From Epinephelus fuscoguttatus (Eukaryota; Chordata; Actinopteri; Perciformes; Serranidae), in NCBI RefSeq assembly GCF_011397635.1, contig NC_064771.1:16741379-16805378 (forward strand): a stretch of 64,000 nt of DNA, read 5' to 3'. The notes under the pieces were generated by a model. That model saw nothing but the letters and a program-made list of their open reading frames with translations, ran no database searches and was not told the DNA's origin. Shown here piece after piece: positions 1-14,300 of the stretch (position 1 is the first letter of the stretch; every line of letters starts with the position of its first letter). Both the position numbers and the translations under genes were made by a program.

Positions 1-345
1 TAACAGCTTTCCATGCAATTTTCTAGTAATGTCTAATTCAGGCTAAGAGTGTACACTGAAAATTCCAATCAATCCATGACACATGTAAAGTCTACACAAA
101 TGCCCCAGATTATCAAAATGACATAAAAACTTTATTTTGACTCGACACAAAAACTCATCCCTTGTTGACATTTTTCATATGTAAAGTCAGCAAGTTTTGA
201 GTTGTTGTGAGACAATGTGTTTAAGGTCATAAGCTATTCTATGTATTTCATAATTGTTCTAATTGGTTACAGTTACTGTTGTGGTAAAAGACATTTTGCA
301 TCATCAGTTAAGTCATATGCACAGTTAATGATGTCTTCTGTGGGT

Positions 346-1213
346 ATACTTTAAGGGACATTGTGTAACATTTTCAGTTGTTTATTGGCAAAAATTGATG
401 TCTGCATTCATACGTATGTCATCATTGGTGTATTATCACCTCCACCAATAATCTGACTTATTCACATAAAAGGAGAATTTCAGATTTGTTTGTATATTGT
501 GCGGGTTAGTCGTCTGGGGGGTTCCATAACGTTCGCCATCTTGAGAATACACCCGCCAGCAAGGGACATACAGCCGAGCCTTTTGCGTTTTCGTCGAGAG
601 CCAGGCCAGCGCTGCATGACTGAGAGGCTGAAGGAGAGGAGCAAGAGGCGCTTTGCAAAGTCCCACTCTTTGAGCATAATGCAGGATCATGCATATGCAG
701 CATCACGGGAGACGGAATCCTCGTCGCCAAGAAAGCGCAAAAGGGAATCAAAAAGGCAATGTGACCGGCGAATTAAAACAACGAGGGTCAACATCAGGGT
801 AGCCTTCCCCAGCTGGAAAGAGCTGCTGAAGGAGAAAGGTAATGCAATCACAGGCGGGATGAGGTGTGTGAGGTTGAGCCACTTGTCATTTGTCAAAAGA
901 CAAGACTTGATTGGTTTGTTTCGATTTACACCCGCCCCAACAGTCCTACATTGTAAACACAGCCAGCATGGTGAGGGGGGGGTTTGTCAACTCGCGCCAT
1001 GTGTGTCTGTGAAGGAGCCTGAATGAATGCTCCATGAAGTATCAGATGACATGGTTTCATCAATGTTATCATAGCTTTTTGGTACACAGCGGCTACTGTT
1101 GTTGCAATACGTGTTTGAAACAGTGAGGCGCTACGGTGCGCTATCCGTTTGATTGCAATATACGATTTCAACGTTAGATGGGAGAAATTCCTACACACTG
1201 TGGCTTTAAGCAC
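346..1213 (+). mobile_element. Degenerate inverted-repeat element with an exon-like module (copy 1)
   Basis: The ends are imperfect inverted repeats (CTTTAAGGGACATTGTGTAA left; the reverse complement of the right end reads CTTAAAGCCACAGTGTGTAG). Inside, on the plus strand, is an open frame whose central part (RKRKRESKRQCDRR, TTRVNIRVAFPSWKELLKEKG) resembles modules at 41465-41672 and 54981-55169. The frame is followed by a donor-like AAAG|GTAATG. It is more likely a transposon-borne fragment than a gene. Confidence 0.5.
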
Positions 1214-4200
1214 TTAACAAAAAAAATGTTTTGAGATGAAACAATGAGCACTACCTGGTTCAAAGTTCATCACCTTATTCTAGGCCTCAGGAAAATGACA
1301 CCAGCTACAATATATCTTTATTTTCAATGAAATTAAAAAAAACAAAATAGTGGGAAAATGTGTACACAATGTTTTTATGTTCCTATGACCTGGAATTAAA
1401 TGCTCAAACAACAAAAATGTTATATTAAACTGACATAAAATTCCTGTCTGACATTTGTTTGCATCTGGTGTACTCAAAACCTTTATGTTACGGTATTGTG
1501 CTATAATAAAGTTTCAAGCTGTTTCCAAAGAAATTTAGGTTGAGTGAGCAAATTTGGGTTTACAGTGTGTCACAGCTCAAGTTTCTTAGCTTATGTTTTA
1601 TTTCATTCATTCATGTTGTTTCCTGTTTTACTCTGAAACTAACATCTCCTCTCGTTTCAGATCACTTCACTTCCTGCCCCTGTGCCCCCCCCCCCCCCCC
1701 TTTTTGATGACTTCACCTGTGCCTGATTGTCTGTCCCACCCTGATTAGCTCCTTCTGTGTCTAGTGTTTCAGCCTTTTGTTACGCTGTGTCCTTTTCTTG
1801 TTGTTGTTTTTTTTTTTAGCCTGTTGATTGACTCTGCCTCATCCCTATGAGGTTTGTTTGCCTCCACTGATTGTCCTTCTGTGAACCCAACTCACCTTTT
1901 GACCTACTAAAGACTGTTATTTTCCCTCAACTCTCTCCAGAGTGGTGCGTTTGTGTCCCCTCTCACCTGGTCCACCAGTTGTTACAGTGTACCATAGATT
2001 AATCCAAGACAAGATCAGCATGCAGTATCACCTTATGCCATGTGAACTGTGGTTTTAATGTTGTCAAACTGCTTATAAAACAGTACTCATATGCATGACC
2101 AAACTAATTAAGGATGGGGTACCTAGTTCAATTTCTGGATTAGGATAATCTTTCATTTAAGGATTAAGATCAGTGGTGTAGTGGAGGGTATATGCAGACA
2201 CATGGGATATACCCACCTCTTTTTCTTTCTGTTCACAGTGAATATACCCATCGATTAGTCAAAAAGCGGTTAGCATATGTAAGACAATATACCCACATTT
2301 TCTGCATGTAGTGTAACTAATGCTGGAGAGATACCTAGAGCATCATAGTTTGACAGACACGGCCACTGACCAAGTGTTGACATTTGACGAGCTGGCAGTG
2401 TGATTATAGACTATGGACTATATGTAGTGTGTGTCTAAAACTGTTCCTTTCAATATTAGCTTATTATGTGAGGCTCTTGATATTAACAGGTTTTTAATTT
2501 TTTTGGCAGTAAATGAGGAAGAATCGCAGCCTCAGGTGGCACCATCAGTGCATTTCTACAACAGCAGAATAGAGAATTTGTGGTGATAATAAAAACCAAT
2601 AAGTTTCTTTCTAGTTTTGTTCACCGCCGTCTTTGGGAAATGATTTCATTGATAGGATGTCAGGAGAATAATGAGGCTGCGGAGGTTCTGAGCACAACCT
2701 ATCTGTAGGTATCCTGGTATTTATATCTCCATCCTAGTCTGATTAGATTCTCTCATCTTGGGGTCTGTTCCTGGGATGTCATTTCTCAGGGCCTGATCCC
2801 AGCTGAACTTTATTTATTATCCTTGTGAACTGGAAGGGAGAAACGAGGTCAGGCCGTTCACTGTGCATATGAGTAACATCTGATTATCAGGACCCCAGGG
2901 ACATGATGATGATAATGTGTCTATTTCACACACCATGTTGTGATGATGTTATTTGATGGGACTAAGAGTGGGAAAATTGGCCTCAGAGGAAAGTGGCAGG
3001 TCTGATTAGAGCCAGGATCGCTGCTTGACAGCAGCTGAATAGATATTTTTGAGAAGTGGGGAAGCCATTTTCCTATCACCTCTCTAAATTCTCATGTGAA
3101 CTGGTAACATAAATATTATGTAATTCCACTTTTTCATCTCTTTTCCTCCATTAACACTAACAATGTTCAGCCCTGCAAGACTCTTGGTAGCTCATATAAA
3201 CAGAAGCATACAGTTGTATTTCATGTATAACATAACGTGGTAAGACTTTATAGTTCAAATAAGGCTATACTGAATGACAGGGCGATAAATTCGGATTTGA
3301 AACCCATGTCCCTATTCCATGTCGATGTTATTACAAATCCTGATGTAGTTTTAGGACAAAACAACAATTACTAGTGAAAACCTCACACATAGTGGGATCC
3401 CAGAGCTTTAGATAAGACGTCCAGCTGAAGAAGCAGAATAAATAACACAAAATGTGTAAAATGTCAGACCAAAAGAAAGCAGGAGAATATGTGAAGGGAA
3501 TAAAATTTAAGTGAACTAATAAAAGTTGTAGCGCAGATCAAAAACAGTCTAAGCACGATCGAAACTGTCTCCAGATAGCACTCTGTGGCTTTGTGATATT
3601 TTGACCAATTAGAAGACCAGAGCCTGCAGACATCAAGAGTCTACTGGGTTTATGCTGTAGCAGAACATCAGAGATGGGTTTTGGTTCTTAACCGTTTAGT
3701 GATTTATAGAGTGCTTAAGTTGTGTTTTAAAAATACTTCTTTGGCAAAGTGGAACAAATCAAGAGCTTTAAAGGAGCTGTATGTCATATTCAGAGCATAT
3801 GTATGGACATGGACTCAACATGGAGGTGGTGGCTACCAGCTAACGGTGCTAACAGTGATGCCGTTTCACCACCGTGGGTCGGGCAGCTTTATCAGTGATA
3901 ACCGCTGTATGAGCACAGTGTGCAGTGGTGGCAGTAAGTAAACATGCACAGGGATTAATATACATTTGCAGCTTACCATAACAAAAACAGAGAAGCTGAG
4001 ATAATAACACACACAGGAAGCATGATTTCATTTTCTTCCAAGGGCGCCTTTTCTCCACTATGTCTCTATGTAGCAACCGTTTTCTAAGGGCTCAAGCAGC
4101 AGCGCTCTGAATGAGCTGCAGCTGTTGGAAAGCCTGAGAAAATATATGTTACTGTACTTCTCATATTCTTTATATATTTCTCAAGACCGAACCTTGTTTT

Positions 4201-6469
4201 TTTTCAAGTGGCAGCTTTTGTAGGCCACTTTTTATCTGAATCCATGACTATATGAAGGTTTGGCTTTTAGGTTTAGAGCAGGGGACTTTATTGTTTTTCA
4301 TGTCAAGGAGCACTTAGTTGAAAGAGAGATGGAGCAGAGATCTCAAACTGAGTTGCACACTGAACTGAGTGGATGGAGGTTGTCAGGCAGAGAGCAATAT
4401 CAGCCTTGATGTACAGTCTTGACATGTTTGCTTTTTTTGGGTGGTAGGAGGGGGTGGAAAATTAATTTTCACAAAGATTAGTTTTTTTAAAGGCCAAATA
4501 TTTTGGATTCATGGTCATGTGTGTTTTCAACATATTTAAATTTTTTGGTGGTTAATTTGGTGGCCACACTGTAGTAACACAGAGGATCCCCTAGGGGTCG
4601 TGGACCCACTGTTGAAGTTTGAAGTGTGTGTGATTGAAAACTAAAGCAACAGGCAATTGTTTGTTATCATGTTTGTTATTCTAACTGCCCCCAAGTGGCA
4701 AAAAAAATCAGTTAATGAAGGTTTAGAGGTATAAAATGCAGGATGTTCTTGAAAAACAATACAGGTCCATACAAATATAATCCCTCTTAATCACCACTTA
4801 AGACCTACTAAGTGTTATTTGTAGAGACTTTGCCCTCCACCTATGTTTTCTTATTTTCCTCTTATTATGTGTACTTTAGACATCCCTGGGCACAGCATGA
4901 AAGTGAGGTCTGGACTTTATATAAAGGTAGCGACCAGGTGCCAGACCATAAGCAGTACGCATCCAAAAAAAATGCTATGATACATGCAGACACAGCACTG
5001 AAAAAAAAAGCTGCATTTAGTCCTCACTTTCACTTTCTACAAACAGAAGCCAACGTTACCTGCATAGTATAAGTTTAACATAAGACACAAATTTCCAGTT
5101 ACAGATATTGTATGCGAACTTGAGTGTCATGCATAATATGATTCAACATGAGCAGAAGCTGAATGAAAGAGACCCAAAGACTGACTTTTGGGAAACTCCA
5201 CATGACATTTTTATCAACAGAGCTCATTGCTCGCCAAAATAAAGGGCAAAGATAGAGCTGCTCTGACTAGTTGGAAACGCTGGAAGCAAACACTCCTTTG
5301 TGCACAAAGCTATGCACGTTCTGGCTTGCCAGCAGTGGCATATCCAGGGGGCCTCATCCAACTGCTGCTTTACATTTATAAGGGAAGCAAACACCAGCCT
5401 CCCAGGTGAAAGTCGATGGTTGTTGGACCCACCCACCCTACTCTGACTTTCGCCTCCTTAACTTACAGTGTTGTCCCACTGCGTTTCCCCCTGACACAAT
5501 AACGGCGACTAGCTACATATCATGCCAACATGAAAGGAAGTTATTTGCTGGTGTCTGATGAAATCACTAATATCCTAAATATTCACTTTGAAGAAAGACA
5601 CCATCATGATACATTTTAAAAGAGTGTTTCTATCCCCTCAGTTCATCTTCACATGTGCTGAGTGCATGGGGAGAAACAACAGTTGTTGCAGATCTGTTGC
5701 AGTTTCTATTTATGTCTTGAAACTTTATTGCTAACCAGGTGCTAACCATACAATGTCCCCGGCTGCAGTTTGGCTGGGTGCCTTTGTTGCATGCATCTTT
5801 CTTGTTTCCTGTCATCTCTCTATGACTGTCTACTAAAGGTATAAAAATAATGCCCCCAAATAATAATTAAAGAAAAAGGATTGTATGACTTCTTAGAAAG
5901 GAGCTATATAGACGTGTGACATCTTGTTTTCACGTGATAACACCTCTCTCACTATCAAAGTGTGGCAGAACAAAAACACGCTTTGGCTGTCATGAATGGG
6001 GCAGAGCCGGAAGGAAAAGCAGATATCTCTGAAAACAACACTTGGGCACTGAGGGCTGTTTGTGGGTGTCTACGTGTGGCCAGACGTGGCCTGACACCCT
6101 CTTAAATTACCTCCTTTGAAGACTGTGATAGAACTTTGAGCCATGCAAGTGCAATAGCATCAATAAATTAAAATTGCCAGCATGATCGTTAACAGAGCTC
6201 AAAACAAAGATGGTTAGAGAAAAGGCCCTAATGGGTACTGCATTAGTGTTCTCTTTGAAAGTTTGTGTTTTGATATGGATATCACTATGCATTCATTTAT
6301 TTTGATCAAAGGTTAAGACATCTGCATTAAATCCACTGCTGCGCATGAAGCCCCAAAAGTGTGTGAAAGTGTGGAAGCTCAAATCCCAAACAATGCTACT
6401 GATTATAAATACAGTGCTTGAAGTCTACATCTGGAGATGTGTAAAGGGACATGCAGTCCTATGAGGCAT
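1214..6469. other. Gene-poor flank
   Basis: No exon or conserved frame is supported. A poly-C run lies at 1684-1700 and T-rich stretches follow. A diverged repeat may lie near 2160-2330. Nothing else stands out. Confidence 0.5.
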
Positions 6470-7030
6470 TATACCTGGAGGGAATGCAGTTTTGTCTTGG
6501 TCAAAAACAACCTTTTCTTGGCTCTATCTCAGCTGGAAATGCAGCAATGTCTCAGTAAAAAACAACCACGTTTCGTAGCATTATCCCCGCAGAAAACGCA
6601 GGGATGTCTTGGGTAAAGACAAGTGCTTTTGCACTGTGCCAGCACAAGAACAGCATGGTAACATGGCACTATCCCATTAGGAAATTCAGCGATGTCTAAA
6701 AACAATCACTTTTCATGGCACTATCCCGGTAGGAAACGTGGCAGTGTTTCAGTAAAAACAACCACTTCTTGCGGCACTATCATGGCAGGAAACACAAAGC
6801 TGTCTCAGTAAAAGACAACTGCTTTTGGCTGCACTATGCCGGCAGAAAAATAACCGCTTTTCCTGGGCACTAGCTCAGTAGTAAATGCAGCGATGTCCCA
6901 GTCAACCAATTTTCGTGGCACTATCCCATCAGGGAATGCAGTGATGGGCCGCTATAAAGCAACCGCTTTTTGTGGCACTATCTATGGTGGAAAAACAGCG
7001 ACAAGTTGCTAAAAATACCCATGTTTGGTG
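6470..7030. repeat. Minisatellite of about 60-bp units
   Basis: About nine diverged direct copies of a unit containing AACCGCTTTT, GTGGCACTATCCC, and GGAAATGCAGCGATGTC. Copies differ by substitutions and small indels. Confidence 0.8.
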
Positions 7031-7109
7031 GCTAAAAAGCTGCTGTCAGTGGTCTGCACAACCACCATCCCCTCCGCCTCCAGATAACAAAATCAGTCCA
7101 TCTATGTCA

Positions 7110-7370
7110 CTTTAGAAATGCTGAAATGTTACCTGTGACACATGAATGGACTGCACTTGTAAAGTGCCTTTCTAGTCTTACAACCACTCAAAGTGCTTTT
7201 TACACTACATATCACACTCACCCATTGACACACACATTCACATACATGGTGCCACCTGCTGTCTGGCAACCATTCACACACACTCTCACTCCGGCTAAAA
7301 TAGCCAGGATTTTGAACCGCCAGTCTTCCAATTAGTGGATGACCCGCTCTACCTCTGAGCCATAGTATAT
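7110..7370. repeat. Dispersed teleost repeat with tRNA-like end
   Basis: The sequence runs from AAGTGCCTTTCTAGTCTTAC through CA-rich stretches to GAACCGCCAGTCTTCC ... GACCCGCTCTACC. I recognise this pattern as a common interspersed repeat of fish genomes. The end resembles a tRNA-derived segment, but this is not shown. Confidence 0.6.
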
Positions 7371-9164
7371 ATACAAGTGTAATATATTCATGGTTTGCAG
7401 AAACATACAATGCCAACATTTTCTTCTGCCAACTGGGTTGTATTTTTCATTTACTGGACAGCTGGCTTTAGAGAGCAGGATAGATCTGATTGATTGCTAT
7501 TTTTTCGTTTTCGTCATGCTCACATTGTGCTCAGATGGCCCACATCGACTTTGAAGACAAAAATACTGTATTTAGACTTGGTCTTTGCAGTTATGGCCTT
7601 CTTAAAAGTTCCTACAGCTGCTAATATTTTGCACTGATAGCAAAGTAATTTTCACCCCCACTTAACCGCTTTGAGCTGTCACTCCACAGCAGTTTTTTTC
7701 TATTGTGATCAAGCTTTTTTAAACCACTCTGCCCACTTGAAACCCTCAGAGAACATGCAGACCATTGTCGGACCAAGCCCTACCTTTGAAGTTCTGCATA
7801 AAAGAGCAATCTTCTCTGACACTTTTTGCACTCTCATGCACTATGGACATTATTCAAAGTAATGAAATTGCCCTTTCTCTCACCCCTGTGTGATATTGTG
7901 CACAAGTTCTAATATTAGCTTGTGTTCTGCAAGCTTTGCTCCTTGTGTCCTGTGTGCGGGCTTTCAGTTTCTTTTCCTTGTCTTTGATATAGCGCCCCCT
8001 TTTGTGTAATAACTATCCATTAACCAACCCCTGGTGAGCATCACTCCTTTTTAAATAAAGTAATGTGATATGATGAATGGGGTATGAACTAACTAACTCG
8101 TGGTGATAATGGCTGGACATTAAGCAGCCTCTGATCAAACATTTTTAAAACTTTCTGCCTTGTATTTTGTGCAGTGAGACGACAAAAGAAGTCATTGAGA
8201 ATTCAGGCTGCCACAACGATGATGGAAAAGTCACTGAGCTTGAATACACTCTAAAAGTATTGTATGCATCCAAAGATGGATATACAGCGAGGAAAGAGTG
8301 AGAATGCAAAACACAAACTAACTCTTTGTCTTGAATGCTGGCGAAATCTTCCAGCTGATTACTACTGGGGAAAAAACGGTCCTCTTGGGTAAGGTTGACA
8401 AAAAGGCAGAAATGTGCAAACAGGTTTATAATGTAAAACCGGGTTGACTGTTTGTTTGTTTTTTTTAAATCTCAGTCAATATGAAAATGTGTGCACATAC
8501 ACAAGCATTATTCCCACACCCACAGCCTTGAATGAATGTACATGTTCCCAAATCTTCTGTCTACATATGAATACCTCTGCCTGTCCCATCAGGATTTTGC
8601 TGTGCCAACAAAAATGAAAAAGTTGGAAATGGTGTTTACATGATTTTTGTGCATGCACATTGCAACATCTAGCCTCTGAATCCTAGCTTAGACTCAAGAG
8701 GCCATTTAAGGACAGACGGGTGTGCAAGTGCATGTGTGTGTGTCCTGTTTCATTTGTATGGATGATGGAAAGTCAGGCCCATCCACAGCCTGTATGATCT
8801 GTACAAAAGCAGTGCAGCCAAGGCAGCTAAACAAATGTGTTACATTTCACTAATCTGAGTGGAGACAAAGCCAAACATGAGAAAGTCTTTATTTAATTGT
8901 AGTGAGAGGAAAGCATCTGGTTGTCCCATTTGATAGACGTGTTGAATATTGATTAGGAAGCCTGCCACAGTCTCAATTTCTGCTCAGCTCAACAGAAGTT
9001 TCCGTACACAAGAGGACTCTCTGCGACTGTTTGCATTTCAGCAGCTTCATACTGACAATAATTCAAAAATATAATCAGTATATAATCAACTAAACACAGG
9101 CTTTAAAACAGTCTGTGATTGCAGATGGGATGAGAGAGAAAATGAATATCTAGCAGTGATGAGT
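7371..9164. other. Gene-poor flank
   Basis: No supported gene or clear repeat boundaries were seen. Confidence 0.4.
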
Positions 9165-9440
9165 CCAGTTGTCTCGGGATGAAGCGCTGGCTCACTGCAG
9201 TTTGGGACATTTGATCCCTTAACTTTTCATGTATCATCAGGTCAGAATTTTTATTTGCTCAATAATTTGTTATATGACCAAATGAAATGCAAACAAGTGA
9301 CATTCCCATCAGCATTAGCCTCAGCTGCTTAGAATCAGGATATCGTCATTGTGAGCATGTTAGCATGCTGACGTTAGCATTTAGCTCAAGTACAGCCTCA
9401 CACAGGCGCTAGCATGGCTGTAGACTGTTTCCTGCAAAGA
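9165..9440 (+). repeat. Long interspersed fish repeat, copy 1 (partial)
   Basis: Contains CATTCCCATCAGC, GAGCATGTTAGCATGCTGAC, TTAGCATTTAGCTCA and CAGCCTCACACAG. The same string of motifs recurs at 26020-26880 and 53830-54475. Confidence 0.65.
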
Positions 9441-10194
9441 CAAATCGGAGTTTGCACGCACATCTAAACCAATGAGGGAAGGTGCTGAGCAGATATTAAA
9501 ATAAATACTGTACATAAATGGCTTGTACACTGCAGGGCATGAGAGCAGTCGTGCCTGAACATCACCACCCAGGTGTGATGAATAAGTGAACATTGGAGCC
9601 CTGCATAATGCAAAGGACTGATTAATTTATTTGAATGTTTTCTGTAAAGACCCACGAGTAGCCTAAATACTTAACAAAATTCACAGTGTATATAAATATT
9701 GCTGTGTGTATAAATGAGCAGACATGGCAAACAGTTCCTAAGGGAAAATGGAAAAACTAGACCTTTGGGGCAAATGAGTTACATTGTTTGTTCCTGTGTT
9801 GCGGAGAAACATTGCAGCAGTGAAGTCTCAGCTAACAGCTCTAAACCATCCTGCACATTATAAACTGGTTGTGTATTAAAATCATTGCCAAGAAGCACAT
9901 TGTTACCAAGTAATCAGGCAGTGAAATAAACTGTGTGAGAGTGGGCATTTGCAACATTTGGCTGTATTTGACTATTCTTGCTAAACAGAGGTGTACAGTT
10001 TCTCCTGTTTCTAAAGTAAAAGATGAAGGCATCTTTTTCACAGTGAACCAGAGACTATGATGTGTGGAATAAGTTAAATGTCTACAGTCTAGGGAGGCTG
10101 CCTGTCCAACTAAAAATGTGGTGTCTACTAGTTTTCTGAGCAGTGACCACAGTTGAGATCTATAACAGGTCGCAAGTGTCATATGATTGCAATC

Positions 10195-10482
10195 TGATCA
10201 GATCCATTGGCAGGGCTCTGCAGGCTGTTCATTAGTCCTGGCTAAAAACTAAAAGTCTTTGCAGTCAGAGCCCTTCAGCTTCTGAAACTCCCTGCTGAGG
10301 CTGTACAGTCAGTGGCATGTAATAAATCACTTCTCAAAGCTTTTTTTTATCTATGTGAGCACACCATTTTATTTTCCAGTCTTATCTGTTTTATTGATAT
10401 TGTTTTTTTCTTTCTTATATTCATTCATTCATTCATTCATCATAACCTTAGTTTAAAAAGTGCTGCATAAATAAAGTTTTGT
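10195..10482 (+). repeat. LINE-like 3' end
   Basis: Coding-like remnants are followed by a T-rich segment, an (ATTC)n stretch and AAGTGCTGCATAAATAAAG, typical of the tails of fish L2/CR1-type LINEs. Confidence 0.5.
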
Positions 10483-11282
10483 GATTTACTGTTAGCATTT
10501 TTATAACCATTGATGCTTGCTGCCACACCAAACCAGTTGCATCTTGAACAGCTGCTTTGTAAGCCCTTTAAATCTTTGAACCCTGAGCTCAGTAAAAAAT
10601 GTCACAAAGGCATTTGTGAATATGATTCGGCAAGGATAGACTGGCTGATCTTCTTTATTGGCTTCCTATTCTACTTGAATCTCCCAAGTGTGACCCAACA
10701 TTATGATGGGATGTATGTTTGTATTTATAACACACAAGCACAAAGAGTAGAATCCATTTTGAGTCAGTTGTGTTGTTGAACAGATTGTAGCAGCAGCACT
10801 GTATAGAAGTGATGGAAGAAGTGCAAACTCTTTGAGCAATGAGTCATATCAGTATTTCTGGCATAAAACTGGTGTTAGGCAGATATAATAAATCAAACAG
10901 CAGATGCAATTTACCCAGAGATTATAAATGAGTATTTCATCATTAATAATGTGATATTAGCAGAGCAGGCTGACAGATATCTGACCATGTTATTTCTACA
11001 CACCATATTTATTTGTGCAAACAGAGCAAATATACAGAATGACATCTTCATTAGGACATATCGGAGAAATGTGGCTCCAGTCTGTAATTATGGATGCTGT
11101 GCCACTTTAAAGTTCACCCACCTCTTTTTTTCATCCATTATGGCAACTCTTACTTTAATAATGTCATAATAAATATGTGAATATCTATGTTACAGTGAAT
11201 CATTTACAGAGCAATATTCAGTACCAACATATAGCTAGAGTTTAATTTAACAACATAATGTACACCATCATCTGATAACACG
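10483..11282 (-). other. 3' UTR and downstream flank of nlrc3
   Basis: Follows the nlrc3 stop codon. AT-rich, no conserved frame. The polyadenylation site is not certain. Confidence 0.4.
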
Positions 11283-11373
11283 TCAGATATCTACCACGCA
11301 GCCTGGAGCGTTGGCTCTGATGGCGTCAGATATGACCTTTGCTCCTGATTCTCCAATCCCATTTCCCTGCAGG
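11283..11373 (-). CDS. nlrc3: nlrc3 last coding exon (LRR 15 and C-terminus)
   Basis: The exon encodes the final repeat (LQGNGIGESGAKVISDAI...) and a short tail ending CVVDI before TGA at 11285-11283. The human protein ends in the same place with CTVEM. The acceptor is TTCTTCAG. No canonical AATAAA was found close downstream on this strand; an ATTAAA-like site lies near 11240, so the 3' UTR end is not fixed. Confidence 0.94.
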
Positions 11374-14300
11374 CTGAAGAACAAGTGTTTTAATGAGCAG
11401 TATGACAGCATATAGTTGTCCCTGAAGTAGTATATGAACTGTATGTAGAAGAATATACTGTATGGGGGAAGGCATAGAAAAGAAAACTCACTTGATGTAT
11501 GTCAGCTGGTGGTTTCCCTTCAAGGCCGTTGCAATGAATATGGCTCCATCCATACCCAGAGAGTTCTCCTGGAGACTGATGATGCACAGAGAGATATACA
11601 TTTCTTTAATCAAATGTCCAGTGATTCAAATATAGAGCTTTTATTTTCAGTGCTGGTTTTGGCAGGAAGTCCAGTACATTTAAATGCCTATGAGCTACTT
11701 TATAGCTACCTGGACGAAGAGTTCACCTTTTTATGTTAGCAGTCACTAATTTGTGTGATGGGTTGGTAAAGTGATACCAAAGCCCCTATTCCACTGTACG
11801 GAAAACCCACTCAGACCTGCTAACGTCTGGCTTTTTACTGTGATGAGAGAGGTTACAAGTGGCATTCACACCAGGGTTAAATGACTCTGCGGAAGTCATG
11901 GGTATTTATCACATCCAGTTCTGACTGGCATTGATGGAAAGGTGGGTGAACGCACTAATTTTAGCCCCATTTAGATGCAATGACATGCCACCACAAAATA
12001 CCATCTGTCTCAATCCAAGCAGCGCTCACACATTGTTCCAAATTAGTCTGCACCAAGTTTGAAATAGAGAGAGACTGAATCTGGTGAATGACGTTGAATG
12101 CGTCATTGTCCATGTTGTGTGTAGAGGACGTCACAATAAATCAAAAAACATTATATTTGGCTGCAAGCAAAACCATATGAACAGTATTTTTTTCTAGATC
12201 TGGGACCAAAAAGGACTGAATGCTGATATCGTTTGACTGGAAATGTTTTGATGCTACTTAGTACTGGATTATTTTGGTCAAAAGATATTGGGTACTGATA
12301 CCCAGCCCCAAGATCCACTGGTGTAGACTATGTTCTCCAAGGTAAGGTAGGTAAAATAGACTGTGTGACAATGGTAGTGACTTTTCTTATGCTGTCTAAA
12401 TGGGCAAATACTGACAATTTGCTTCATATGGATCACAGTAAGCTCCAGCAGGACTTACTTCAACGACTTGAGGCTTCTGTTGCTTTTCAGTGCATTAGCC
12501 AGAGCCTTCGCTCCCTCCATCCCCACAGCGTTCCCACGTAGACTGAAACAGTGGAAAACGTGCAATCACTTAGTAAAAAACACAATAGTTGTTGCAAATA
12601 AGTGACAGAGCGTGTTGTTACACTGGCAGCATCAACAATGAAAGATTCATACGAGAGGTTGTACAGTAAATACAAGAATGCATGAATGCAGTCTTGGGAT
12701 CCCTCCCCAGACGACTTCACACCATCCACCCCTGGTCCCACCTGGCCCTAGCGACTCATCACACTGTTTCAAAAATCATATAAAAATCAAATATAACCAT
12801 AAAACAGTTCTGAAAATTGATTTGCAGCATTGCCAACAGAGGTCTAATACACCCAGAGATGATAAAGTAATAGTTACCATGGTATAAACCAAATCTCAGA
12901 CAATTGACAAATTTATGTTGACTAAAAATGTATACTGTCACATTATCTGACGCTGAATGTGATATATTAATTTAGATCGGTATAAAATCACAGCAAATGT
13001 AGACACATAACTGCAAGGAAAATCATAGCAAAAAAACAGAATGTATAGGATTAAAAACATTGGTTGGTTCTGGTTAATCGATTGACAGTCAATCAAACAT
13101 TTACTGAGCATCAATTGATCCTCAATGAGATTAAAGCCAGACTAACCAGAAAAGGGCATAAGTCTCATTTTGTGACACACATTTATACACAAAACAAATT
13201 TAATGAGCAAATGTGTCAGTGTTCACAGAGTAGGGAAGCCAATACTCGTTGAAGTGATGTCTGTCTCAAGCAAACACTTGTGGAGCTCTGCCAGGTTAGA
13301 CAAGGTAAATCGGGTGCTGGCATTGTTTTAAGCTTAAATAGACAAACAAATTAACATCGACAGCAGAGAGCAAACACAAGTTATTGAATCTATGAAGCAG
13401 ACAAATGAAAGAGTAAATGTTTTTCAGGCAAAGAAACAGAAGGAGAGCAGCTTTAAAAAGGCTCTCAGTGCCTCTCATAAGTCTACCAGCCCTGCTTGGT
13501 CCTATTCAAGCCAAATAATGGTGTGCTATATCTGAGATTCATTAGCAGTCAAAGTGGAAACAGAAATAGCTACTCCCAATGAGCAAGATGGAGCTCTGCT
13601 GATTTTAAATTGCATCTTTGTTACACAGTATGTGGCTGAATGCCAAATAACAAAGGAACAGTTTGACTCAAGAAAAGAATGTGGACTCACTCTAATGTTT
13701 GCAAGGTTTGGTTGGTCAGTAGAGCCTCCGCTATTGCAAGGGCGCCACTTGTGCTCACAGAGACTCCCTGGAGACTACAGAAACAGCATGTAAAATAGTG
13801 AACACATGGGAAAATAATAGAGGAAGTTATTGCACATCTAGAAAGATTTTGGTCGATCATAACTTTTATGTAAATGTATGTGTTTAAAAACTGACTTATT
13901 TCATTCATTTGAACTTAAACACCACAATCACTGTGCACAATTGTAATGCCAACCATAATGTGCGCAGAGATGCATTGCTTTTCAGGGCTTCAGCAAGAAA
14001 AATGACGCCTTCATTTCCAATAGCATTCTCCTGTAGGCTGCAAAAAAGACAGAGACACAAACATAGACACAATGACAACAGTGTATGTTACAACGCTGTG
14101 ACTGAAATTCCACCTAACTGTTTAGCTGCTGGATGAGACCACGATCAGTCAATGAAATGCTGTCGCTAATCATTTTCTCTCTGTGATGTCAATAGAGGGG
14201 AAATAAATGTAATTACTCTAAAAAAAGACAAGTGTGTGGAAAAGAGGTGGGTAGCAGTGATGGGGTAATGAGGCTGACAGTGCCAGAGGTTTAACTATTG

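Noticed and set aside
490..1026. 178-codon open frame taken as a gene
   Set aside because: Only its central part resembles anything, and that part recurs in two other repeat elements in the window; the ends of the frame run through repeat sequence.
6470..7030. CRISPR-like array
   Set aside because: Units are diverged and contiguous with no unique spacers; it is a minisatellite in a vertebrate genome.
7240..7370. tRNA gene
   Set aside because: Only a tRNA-like string at the end of an interspersed repeat; no complete cloverleaf could be drawn.
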